Positions 1-6,623 are shown, counted from the first letter of the stretch. The stretch is DNA of 8,474 nucleotides from Pirellulales bacterium (GCA_022844585.1 JALHLM010000250.1:1-8474), one strand, 5' to 3'. Program-made: numbers and translations. Notes: generated by a model not told the origin, from the letters alone.

Positions 1-116
1 GATGATGAAGAAACCATTCACCCCTCCGAGTCGCAATTGATAAGCTAAGAAACCCTGGCGGTAAGCGACGTTTCCGCATTGGAAAATTCGGACACTCGAA
101 ACAAACTGTGCCTAAC

Positions 117-136
117 CCCGCGGCTGTTCCCGCGGG
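117..136. terminator. GC-rich hairpin, possible terminator remnant
   Basis: CCCGCGG (117-123) and CCGCGGG (130-136) form a perfect 7-bp stem with a 6-base loop. There is no T-run on either side, so an intrinsic terminator is not well supported. It may equally be part of the structured DNA of the repeat region. Confidence 0.25.
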
Positions 137-181
137 CGTCAGGAGAGACTCTGGCGGGGTAGTACCTACGCGAGTTCCCCG

Positions 182-295
182 CTACCGTCGCGCACCGTCG
201 CGACGGTTCCCATTGCGCCTAATACTCTTCTCGCGCGTGCGCGCGCCCGTACGCGTGTAATAAGTTGGAGACATCGCGACGGTGCGCGACGGTAG
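182..295. repeat. Perfect 22-bp inverted repeat with 70-bp spacer
   Basis: Bases 182-203 and 274-295 are exact reverse complements (22 of 22). Each arm is built from two GCGACGGT-type units. The left arm runs into a 14-bp perfect palindrome, ACCGTCGCGACGGT (194-207). The spacer contains an alternating purine-pyrimidine tract. The DNA could extrude as a cruciform or be bound by a protein recognising the octamer on both strands. Confidence 0.85.
232..259. other. Alternating purine-pyrimidine tract, Z-DNA candidate
   Basis: CGCGCGTGCGCGCGC (232-246) alternates strictly. After one break at 247, a further 12 bases (248-259) alternate again. The tract is mostly CG and TG steps, the classic composition for left-handed DNA under negative supercoiling. 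It lies inside the spacer of the 22-bp inverted repeat. Any function is inferred. Confidence 0.5.
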
Positions 296-350
296 TTCAT
301 GTAAGTCTTGGCGGCGCAAGGCCATATGGCTGTCGCCAACGCGATCATCA

Positions 351-424
351 TCGCGACGGTTGTGCGACGGTTGTGCGACGGTTGTGCGACGGTTGTGCGA
401 CGGTCTGCGACGGTGCGCGACGGT
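351..424 (+). repeat. Tandem GCGACGGT array (iteron-like)
   Basis: Seven head-to-tail units lie here. They are TCGCGACGGT (351-360), four identical 11-bp copies of TGTGCGACGGT (361-371, 372-382, 383-393, 394-404), CTGCGACGGT (405-414) and GCGCGACGGT (415-424). The 10-11 bp period is one helical turn, so a protein bound to each unit would sit on the same face of the DNA. The array begins seven bases beyond the primase stop codon. P4-type primase-helicases bind direct repeats at their origin and copy-control sites, so iterons are the leading reading. Units are too short, and unique spacers are absent, for CRISPR. Confidence 0.85.
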
Positions 425-431
425 AACTTGG

Positions 432-2753
432 TCATGACTGGCCCCCTTTCAGCTCAATCCCGGCGTAGAACGGCAGGTCGCGAGCACCGCGGCGACGCGT
501 AATGCCGGCAACTGCGGCAGCCAGATCGCGCCCAAACGCCTGTTTTGTGCTCACCAGCGTGCGCCCTTCGCGCTCGCACCACTGCTTCCACGCTTGGTAC
601 AGCTCATCGACCCAGACGCGGCAGCCAGGCCCGACCACACATTCGCCGCGGACGAAGGCAGCCACCGGCGACGACAGGTCTTCGATCTCCTGCACCACGT
701 CGCGGACGCTGCTGGGCAGCACGAAGTGACCGCGCTGGCGCAGTCGCTGCCAACCTTCGATCGCCCAGTTGAGGATGCCGGGCAGTTCGCTGAGCAGCCG
801 AGCGGTGAGTGCCACGTCCTCTTTGCCGTAGAAGCTCTCCGTGAGCCGCAAGATCACGAAGCGACCGGCCAGAGCGCCGCTGGCGTCAGTGAGCCGCGGA
901 AACTCGTTCGTGAGAAAGACGAAGCGGGTGGGCAGCTTCATGGTCACGCTGGTCAGGTGCTTCCGATCGACCGTCAGCGTGTCTTCGCCGCTGATGCACA
1001 ACAGGCGCTCCACCACCGTGGCGATGTTCTCGCCGTGAAAGCGGGCATCACTGACGATGGCCAGCGACTTGCCGATCAGCGGTTGCAGTCCAAACGGTCA
1101 GGCCAGACTGGAGGTCGTGGGGCCACAGACGTTCCCAGCGCCGATCAGCCTGGTCAACACCCGCGCCATAGTTCCCTTGCCGCTACGCTTGGGCCCGACC
1201 ACGAGGAGCATCTTTTGTTGCGAGGTATCGCCGGTCAGGCAATAGCCGAACCATTCCTGCAAGAGATCGAGTGACTCGAGGTCGCCGTCGAAGAGTTGGT
1301 GGAGAAATGCGTACCAACCGCGCGGTTCAGGCGCGCCGGGGTCAGGATCGAATTCGAGCGCCGACGACGAGAAGAAGAGGGGCGACGCCGGCAGTCGCTG
1401 CATCGTGGGCAGATGGAGCAGAAGCGAACGACAGGGAACGATCTCACTAGGTGACGGTCGATGGCCCGCGCCCTGCAGCCAGGAGGGACAAACGGTAGTC
1501 GCCGGCAGGTGACAGTACGCCTTAAGCGACTCCAAGGCAGCTTTCACCGTGGACGGGTTCGACTGGAAGTCCACGAGTTCCAGCTCGCCAGTGCCGCGAT
1601 TGAGCACATAGCGCAGCGCGTCGTGCAGCCAGGCCTGCAAGCTGCCTTTGACGGCATTATCTTCCAGTTCGCCGTAACGATTATCGCGCCAGGCCGTCAG
1701 CGCGCCGGCGTAGCAGTGGATCGTCCGTCCGTCAGGGTGCAAGTAAAACTCACGCACGAACGACTCAGCCGTCGGCAGGGTGCGCGTGGGCGAGAGAACG
1801 AGTTTGCCGGACTGCGGTTCGCGGTTGCCCAAGGGAATGCAGCCGTCTTCCGCCAGTTCCATTGCTTGCGCGCGCTGACAATGCGATTCCGCGTCGCGGA
1901 GGCGCTGTACGATTTCCGCATCGCTCCAATCCCGGGGGAATGGCCGCTCTCGAGCGTACTCGCGGATCAGCGCGACGGCGGTCGCGTCATCCAGGTCGTG
2001 CTCGACGGCCCGGCAGGCGGCCGCGAACAAACGCCGCGAGCCGTCGCGTTGATCAGTAATTCGGATTCTGCGCATCGCCGCTAGGCAGCGGGCTGCGCGA
2101 TCGTCCGAAGAAGATGGCGCCGGGAGCGTGCGATCGGGGGTATGCGGCGTTTCCGGAATACGTTTCTTATGCTCGCGTGCCGGGCGTTTCTCACCTAGCT
2201 CGATCAGTACGGCCTCGGCCAAGAGTTGCGTGCTAGCGAGCAGCAATTCGGGATCGACTTCGGCCGGCTCCTGTTGTTCGTCGTCCCAAGTGATCGGTTC
2301 GCCGATTTCATGCGTGCTGGGCGGGAAGACCGTGTGCGTTCCCGTGGAGCGAACCTCCACGATCATGCCCGACGAGCGGCTGGAGAATTTTTTCGTGACC
2401 AGAGGGGCGGTGACGCGATACAGCCAATGCGAGCGCGGTTTGGCGGGCCGACCGAACACCAGCGACGTCGGCGGCAGGAACTGCGCCGCCAGTTCCACCG
2501 CCCGCGGGTGATCCAGGTCCACGTCGATCAGCCAGCCTGACGGCTCGCCCAACAGCACGCTAATGTTCTGCGGATGGCCGTTGAAATGCTGATCGAGTTG
2601 GTCACTTGTCAGCCGCAGTTGCTCCCAGCGTTTAAAGCCAGGGTTCTTGCTGTGGTGCGGCACGGGAATGACCGACCAGCCGCGCTGGAGGTAGCGCTGT
2701 GCGGCTTGTCGCGCCGAGGCGCGCGCCGGTGCCTGAGGACTTTCAAGCTCCAT
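432..2753 (-). pseudogene. Prim-pol/D5-type primase-helicase with in-frame TGA
   Basis: This gene encodes a replication initiator that fuses a primase-polymerase to a superfamily 3 helicase, as in P4-like and plasmid 'primase' proteins. It would be 773 codons from ATG at 2753-2751. That start follows GGAGG about nine bases upstream and overlaps the HTH gene by 11 bp. The open frame extends 26 codons further to a TTG, which I reject.

Visible parts: a prim-pol domain at ~15-165, with the acidic motif LIDVDLD (75-81), SHW (108-110) and VEVRSTG (132-138). A helical linker follows, then a D5-N-like segment (~330-500), Walker A GPKRSGKGT (520-528), Walker B-like LAIVSDAR (564-571), sensor Asn in FLTNE (N616) and a probable arginine finger (R631). 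The C-terminus looks like a winged helix.

Codon 552 is TGA (bases 1100-1098), and the frame continues perfectly on both sides. Stopping there removes everything after Walker A. Relatives, from memory, have Gly here (GGA to TGA, one change). Decay, sequencing error or readthrough cannot be separated from sequence alone. Confidence 0.88.
1098..1100 (-). other. In-frame TGA interrupting the primase-helicase
   Basis: On the minus strand the codons read CTG GCC TGA CCG TTT GGA, giving S-L-A-stop-P-F-G-L-Q-P-L. The helicase core continues in the same frame on the far side (2753 to 432 is one reading frame). No length change is needed, so this is a substitution, not a frameshift. The base after the stop is C, a context known to favour readthrough, but I see no selenocysteine-insertion-like structure. 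Confidence 0.9.
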
Positions 2754-2988
2754 GCGTATCGCCCTCCGCGGCCTGCCCATCCGCTTGGATTTCCCCGCGC
2801 TCGTGATCGATGCGAACCAGTTCCGAGGCAATCCACATCAAGTCGGCGTCGTGAAACACGCGAGCGTGGCCGGCCCAGCCCGTGGGGCGAAGGTTTCGCG
2901 TGCGGATGACGTACTCAACGCGATGCAAGGGCTGTCGCAAGCGCCTTGCGATCTCTCCGACTGTTAACAGCGATTCAGGCTCGGACAT
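2743..2988 (-). CDS. Small MerR/excisionase-type HTH DNA-binding protein
   Basis: This 81-residue protein is a likely DNA-binding regulator or excisionase-like partner of the primase. Residues 8-60 look like a winged-helix/MerR-type module: LLTVGEIARRLRQPLHRVEYVIR is the helix-turn-helix, and TGWAGHARVF is the following wing, typical of AlpA/Xis and MerR-like proteins. The C-terminal third is polar, with no effector domain. The ATG at 2988-2986 is preceded by AAGGGA at a plausible distance. The stop lies inside the start of the primase gene, so the two are probably co-transcribed and translationally coupled. Repeated half-sites just upstream (3011-3037 and 3065-3114) are natural candidates for its binding sites, which would make it autoregulatory. 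Whether it represses, excises or helps initiate replication cannot be decided from sequence. Confidence 0.75.
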   Translation of the reverse strand: MSEPESLLTVGEIARRLRQPLHRVEYVIRTRNLRPTGWAGHARVFHDADLMWIASELVRIDHERGEIQADGQAAEGDTHGA

Positions 2989-3010
2989 GGACTGGTTCCC
3001 TTTTGGCTAG

Positions 3011-3037
3011 CATCCGCTGCCGGATGTTCCGCATCCG
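3011..3037. promoter_or_regulatory. Three alternating CATCCG/CGGATG half-sites
   Basis: CATCCG (3011-3016), CGGATG (3021-3026) and CATCCG (3032-3037) alternate in orientation. The middle copy can pair with either neighbour (loops of 4 and 5 bases), so two mutually exclusive hairpins are possible in the leader of the HTH gene. As DNA, the same layout gives two overlapping palindromic operators. Both readings are inferred; the repeats themselves are exact. Confidence 0.5.
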
Positions 3038-3064
3038 CAATATGGCCCTCTATCTATAAATGTG

Positions 3065-3130
3065 GGGAACTCCGTGACCGTCGCTCGGGAACCGTGTGAC
3101 CTTTTTCGGGGAACGGAGATCATCGACGGA
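3065..3130 (+). repeat. Three GGGAAC repeats at exact 22-bp spacing
   Basis: GGGAAC occurs at 3065-3070, 3087-3092 and 3109-3114, each 22 bp (two helical turns) from the next. The first two share the longer core GGGAAC-N3-GTGACC (3065-3079 and 3087-3101); the third is degenerate after the hexamer. The cluster lies just upstream of the candidate promoter for the HTH-primase operon. It could be iterons of an origin or cooperative operator sites. The hexamer alone also occurs elsewhere in the window, so the exact phasing is the main evidence. Confidence 0.6.
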
Positions 3131-3199
3131 ATGTTAGCGTGGGCGGCGGCGCGATAAGATGAATGAGACCAAGGAGTTTCTCGGAGGATCGGTATCACC

Positions 3200-3758
3200 A
3201 TGAACGAGCAGCAAAGCAGTCCCGCGATCCGCGCCGGCCAGGCCTTCATGGCCGCGTTTGCCGATGATCCCCAGGTCCAGCGGTCCATGGCCAAGGCCGC
3301 CTTTCGACTGCGGGCGTTCGCTGCCGGAATCAACGCCATCGGCGTCACGCAGCGCCAAGTCATGGAGACGATCGAAAGTGAATGCGCGGCCTTCCAAAAT
3401 CTGCTGAAGGAGTTCGCCGGTGTCATCGGGCAGTTCAAATGCGGCCAGTTGGGGGCAATGGATGCAAGCCAAGTTGGCCCCGTTACAAGCCGCGCAAGAG
3501 CAGGCGTTCGCCGCGCTGACGGCGGAGATTCAGCAGTCGCACGACCAGTTGAAGAACAACTTGGCGGCGCACGGCTTCGACCCGCCGAACGATTTAGAGG
3601 AGTGGGAGAGGCTTGAGCGGCTGCGCAAGGCGATTTCCAAACTACGCGCGGCCAGCGAAGAAGGCGGCGCCGCGGACCACGTGCTAATTGTCCGCGGCGG
3701 CAGCCAAAGCGACCCGGAATACACGTTGGTCCTCCGGTTCGGCACTGATGATGAGTGA
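3200..3758 (+). pseudogene. Small helix-rich protein, frameshifted; unrecognised
   Basis: I do not recognise this family. The ATG at 3200 follows GGAGGA (3183-3188). The first frame is plausible to about residue 79 (FAGVIGQF), then turns into an Arg/Gly-rich sequence that ends at 3616 and reads like a shadow. The other frame is protein-like from about 3438 to a stop at 3756-3758. It contains WGQWMQAKLAPLQAAQEQAF, a heptad-like helix, then a charged helical part and a short strand-like tail (DHVLIVRGG, YTLVLRFG). Dropping one A from AAA at 3437-3439 joins GVIGQF to NAASWGQWMQ and gives about 185 residues. A one-base insertion, sequencing error or +1 frameshifting would all explain this. A second gene starting at GTG 3420 is the alternative. 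It diverges from the HTH-primase operon and may be an accessory gene of the same element. Confidence 0.6.
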
Positions 3759-4087
3759 TCAACTCTCATTGCAGTTGCGAGCGCACGTCTTATCGGCCAG
3801 ACTCAGAATACAGCGCGAAGGCGTTGCGAACGGCGCTCGCGAAGGCGCCATTGTATTGTTGCGCCGAGGCGCCTTTGGAACCCCTGAAGCCGACCTCCAA
3901 AGGACGCGGACTCCCAAAAACCTTGTCGGCGTTGCAATGATTGCGTTGAATTTGGGTCATCTTTTCAGAGTCCATGATGCGTTCAGTACGAAGGGCGATA
4001 TGGTCCGCGATGGCGGATCTTCGCCGCAGTCCACATTCGGCCGGCCCCGGAACACACGAAGCAGCTTGATTTTGAAAGGTAGTGGCA
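3759..4087. other. Intergenic gap between the element and the photorepair operon
   Basis: No convincing gene is seen. An inverted repeat, AAGGCGCC (3842-3849) with GGCGCCTT (3868-3875), forms an 8-bp stem with an 18-base loop and no T-run. A minus-strand frame from ATG at 3975 to a stop at 3790 would give about 61 residues of balanced composition (including SAQQYNGAF), but it has no ribosome-binding site. The promoter of the downstream operon should lie here; I could not assign it. This stretch is also the likely boundary between the left and right blocks. Confidence 0.45.
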
Positions 4088-5155
4088 ATGGCGGTCAAAT
4101 GTCCTGGAGGACTTCTAAATCCAAGGGTTGCCGTGATCGGCGCGGGCATGTCTGGGTTAATCGGCGCGCGGACGCTCGCTGAACTCGGATGCGAGGTGAC
4201 CGTCTTCGAGAAGAGCCGAGGGCTCGGAGGAAGGGCGGCGACGCGGAGAGCCGATCCGGCGCTCAGCTTTGATCACGGCGCGCAGTATTTTACCGCCCGG
4301 GATCCGCATTTCATTCAGCACGTCGCGACTTGGATTGAACAGGGAATCGTCGCGGAATGGACCGGTCGGATCGTGAGGATCGAAGGAACGATGGCCTGGC
4401 CGAAGATCGAACAGCCGCGGCGATACGTCGGAGTGCCTGGGATGACGGCCATCGCCCAGCACCTCGCTGCCGACTTGCACATCCGCCGAGACACGAGAAT
4501 CGTTCGGCTCAACCGTGTCGATGAAGCGTGGCAGGTCACGGACGCTGCGGGACAGGTTTACGGGCCGTTCAGCCACGTGATCATGTCGCTCCCTTCTCCG
4601 CAGGCGACTGACTTGCTCGTCGACCACGCCTTTGCCGCCGAGACGCGAGCCATTCCGATGACGCCTTGCTGGGCAGTGATGGCCGCTTTTGAAAGGCGCA
4701 TCGAAGCTGCCTGGGACGGGGCGTTCGTTCACGGTTCTCCGCTCGCGTGGGTGGCTCGCAATAATTCCAAGCCAGGACGCGATAGCTCAAACGATTGCTG
4801 GGTCCTGCATGCCTCGCCGGATTGGTCGGCGGTGCATCTCGATGACGATCGGGATGCCGTGAAGGCGACCCTGCTCGGCGCTTTCGCCGAGATCACTGCC
4901 CCATCCGTACTCTCGCCAATCCACCTCGATGCCCATCGCTGGCTCTATAGCGCCACCCCGTTGGTTCTCGATCGGCTGGCCTTATCCGATGGAGGCAGGG
5001 GGCTGATTGTTTGCGGCGATTGGCTGGCTGGCGGCCGCATCGAGGGAGCATTCCATTCCGGCGTCGCCGCCGCCAATTGTGTGCTTCGGCACATCGGGAT
5101 TCCGTCTGAGAAGCAGCGCCCGATCCGCAAGCCCGTTCGGGAAAACGGTTCATGA
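4088..5155 (+). CDS. Renalase-like FAD/NAD(P)-dependent oxidoreductase
   Basis: This is a 355-residue flavoprotein of the amine-oxidase/renalase fold, probably cytoplasmic. Bacterial renalases oxidise inactive dihydro-NAD(P) isomers using FAD and O2. Applying that to this protein is family-based inference.

The Rossmann motif VAVIGAGMSG is at 14-23, with the ribose-binding Glu at 41 (VFEKSRGLGGRAATRR). The DHGAQYFT signature typical of renalase-like proteins is at 62-69. The second flavin-contact segment, GLIVCGDWLAGGRIEGAFHSG, is near 305-325, with Asp 311 ending the GD motif. Length matches the bacterial family.

I chose ATG 4088 because AAAGG (4075-4079) lies eight bases upstream. The in-frame GTG at 4082 is too close to it. 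The gene ends in an ATGA overlap with the photolyase-family gene, so translation is probably coupled. Fusion or truncation is not seen. Confidence 0.85.
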   Translation: MAVKCPGGLLNPRVAVIGAGMSGLIGARTLAELGCEVTVFEKSRGLGGRAATRRADPALSFDHGAQYFTARDPHFIQHVATWIEQGIVAEWTGRIVRIEGTMAWPKIEQPRRYVGVPGMTAIAQHLAADLHIRRDTRIVRLNRVDEAWQVTDAAGQVYGPFSHVIMSLPSPQATDLLVDHAFAAETRAIPMTPCWAVMAAFERRIEAAWDGAFVHGSPLAWVARNNSKPGRDSSNDCWVLHASPDWSAVHLDDDRDAVKATLLGAFAEITAPSVLSPIHLDAHRWLYSATPLVLDRLALSDGGRGLIVCGDWLAGGRIEGAFHSGVAAANCVLRHIGIPSEKQRPIRKPVRENGS

Positions 5156-6618
5156 CGCAGGCCGCGCTGATCTATCCACATCAACTGTTCGTTGACCACC
5201 CGGCGCTTGTGAACGCCTCACAGGTAGTGCTGGTCGAGGAACCCTTGCTGTTCAGTCAGTACCGCTTCCACCGCCAGAAGCTGATCTTCCACCGTGACAC
5301 GATGATGCAGTTTGCGGCAGGGCTTCAGAAACGGAAACTGAAAGTTCACTACATCGAAGCGAGTAAATTGCCGGACACGGCTGCCATTGCGGCCGTGCTG
5401 AACGACCTTGGCATTCGCTCCGTGCAATATGTTGATCCGTGCGACGACTGGCTAGCGACCCGACTGGCCGCGGCACTCGAGCGCCAGGGGATCGCCGCGG
5501 TCGTACTTGATGACCCGCACTTCCTCACCCCGACTTCGGTGATGCGTGACTTCACGGCGGGCAAGGATCGACTGTTCTTCAACAGTTTCTACATCGAGCA
5601 ACGCAAGCGACTGGGGCTTTTGCTGGATGACGATGGCAAGCCGATCGGAGGTCAATGGAGCTTCGATCCGGATAATCGCAAGAAGCTGACGAAGGGCGTC
5701 CGCATCCCCGCACCGCCTGGTCCGAAAGCGGGGGAGTCCGTCCGGCTCGCGACGCAGTATGTGCGGGCGAATTTTCCCACAGCGATCGGCGCCGACTCGG
5801 AATTTGGTTACCCGATTGACCATGCCGCGGCCGCGGCGTGGCTCGACGCATTCGTTCAGGAGCGATTGGCGTCGTTCGGCGACTACGAGGATGCCATCAG
5901 CGTGGAGCACGGCGTGCTGTTTCATGCCGTGTTGACGCCAATGCTCAACGTCGGTCTGCTCTCGCCGCGACAGGTTGTCGACGCTGCGCTCGCACAGAGC
6001 AATCACGTCCCGCTCAACTCTTTGGAAGGCTTTGTCCGACAGATCATCGGCTGGCGAGAATTTGTTCGCCTCGTGTACCTGACTCATGGACGAGCGCAAC
6101 GCACTCGCAACTTTTGGGGATTCTCCCGCGTCATCCCCGCCGCGTTCTATGACGCCACGACCGGCATCGAACCCGTGGACACGGTCATCCGCAGGGTGTT
6201 GCGCAGCGGCTATTGCCACCATATCGAGCGGCTGATGATCTTGGGCAACTTTCTGCTGCTCTGCGACGTTGCCCCTGACGCCATCTACCAATGGTTCATG
6301 GAAATGTTCATCGACGCCTACGACTGGGTGATGGTGCCGAACGTCTACGGCATGAGCCAATACGCGGACGGAGGGCTGATGACGACGAAACCTTACATCA
6401 GTGGGTCAGGCTACGTCTTGAAGATGAGCGACTTTAGGAAAGGCCCCTGGTGCGCCATTTGGGATGCGCTTTACTGGCGGTTTATCGACCGGCATAGCAA
6501 GTTTTTTGCGGCAAATCCGCGGATGTCGGTGATGGTCAAAATGAAAGAAAAGCTCGGCGCACGGATGGCCGAGCACCAACGATTGGCGGACGCTTTCCTA
6601 GCGCAACTGCATCAGTAG
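5152..6618 (+). CDS. Cryptochrome/photolyase-family protein, PhrB-related, lacking Fe-S ligands
   Basis: This 488-residue protein belongs to the deoxyribodipyrimidine photolyase-related family (the FeS-BCP/PhrB-CryB clade). These are FAD blue-light proteins that repair UV-damaged DNA, mainly (6-4) photoproducts, or sense light.

Residues ~1-130 form the N-terminal alpha/beta DPRP domain (YPHQLF, VEEPLLFSQYRFHRQKL, DPCDDWL). The helical FAD domain carries the conserved blocks GWREFVRLVY (300-309), HHIERLMILGNF (356-367), DAYDWVMVPNVYGMSQYADGG (388-408) and KPYISGSGYVLKMSDF (413-428).

The protein has only four cysteines (97, 355, 371, 434). The CxxC pair that follows MSDY in cluster-bearing relatives is absent, that segment is about half the usual length, and the upstream ligand position appears to be Pro 341. 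A 4Fe-4S cluster is therefore unlikely. It starts at the ATG in the ATGA overlap with the renalase-like gene, and the two form an operon. Confidence 0.88.
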   Translation: MTQAALIYPHQLFVDHPALVNASQVVLVEEPLLFSQYRFHRQKLIFHRDTMMQFAAGLQKRKLKVHYIEASKLPDTAAIAAVLNDLGIRSVQYVDPCDDWLATRLAAALERQGIAAVVLDDPHFLTPTSVMRDFTAGKDRLFFNSFYIEQRKRLGLLLDDDGKPIGGQWSFDPDNRKKLTKGVRIPAPPGPKAGESVRLATQYVRANFPTAIGADSEFGYPIDHAAAAAWLDAFVQERLASFGDYEDAISVEHGVLFHAVLTPMLNVGLLSPRQVVDAALAQSNHVPLNSLEGFVRQIIGWREFVRLVYLTHGRAQRTRNFWGFSRVIPAAFYDATTGIEPVDTVIRRVLRSGYCHHIERLMILGNFLLLCDVAPDAIYQWFMEMFIDAYDWVMVPNVYGMSQYADGGLMTTKPYISGSGYVLKMSDFRKGPWCAIWDALYWRFIDRHSKFFAANPRMSVMVKMKEKLGARMAEHQRLADAFLAQLHQ

Positions 6619-6623
6619 CTCCC

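Larger units (their letters stand above)
1..431. other. Gene-free repeat-rich region downstream of primase
   Basis: I see no convincing gene here. The first ~110 bases are comparatively AT-rich. A small hairpin (117-136) and a second weak stem (GCGGGG 154-159 with CCCCGC 177-182) follow. From 182 to 424 the DNA is dominated by GCGACGGT motifs: ten on the plus strand (starts 200, 276, 286, 353, 364, 375, 386, 397, 407, 417) and two on the minus strand (184-191 and 194-201). This layout fits a replication or copy-control locus beside a primase gene better than a coding region. That role is inferred. Short open frames cross both ends of the region (minus strand from 79 leftward, plus strand ending in a stop at 46-48), but neither is long enough to call. 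Confidence 0.7.
2989..3199. promoter_or_regulatory. Divergent promoter region with phased repeats
   Basis: This 211-bp region separates the HTH-primase operon (minus) from the small helical gene (plus). A candidate minus-strand -10, TATAGA, is at 3058-3053. Its -35 would fall at about 3076-3081, inside the GGGAAC repeat cluster, where the match to consensus is poor. A candidate plus-strand -10, TAAGAT (3155-3160), lies upstream of the plus gene with only a weak -35. The plus gene has a good ribosome-binding site, GGAGGA (3183-3188). One GCGACGGT motif in minus orientation (3077-3084), the octamer of the left repeat region, also sits here. Promoter calls are by eye. Confidence 0.4.

Noticed and set aside
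1..79. Minus-strand partial ORF starting at ATG 79 and running off the left edge
   Set aside because: Only 26 codons are visible, there is no ribosome-binding site and no recognisable motif.
153..182. tRNA or att-like structure
   Set aside because: A 6-bp stem exists, but no cloverleaf, T-loop sequence or matching direct repeat was found in the window.
351..424. CRISPR array
   Set aside because: Units are 10-11 bp and directly abutted, with no unique spacers and no cas genes.
1098..1100. Selenocysteine at the internal TGA
   Set aside because: The site is not a redox position in this helicase family, and no insertion-type stem-loop is evident next to it.
594..1274. Long plus-strand open frame within the primase region (likewise 1461-2084)
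   Set aside because: It is antisense to well-supported primase-helicase motifs and has shadow-like composition.
2754..2831. N-terminal extension of the primase from a TTG at 2831
   Set aside because: It overlaps most of the HTH gene, is basic and low-complexity, and the ATG at 2753 has a clear GGAGG upstream and begins just before the prim-pol domain.
5452..6360. Long minus-strand open frame opposite the photolyase-family gene
   Set aside because: The plus strand encodes clear conserved photolyase-family blocks over the same bases; the minus frame shows no domain.
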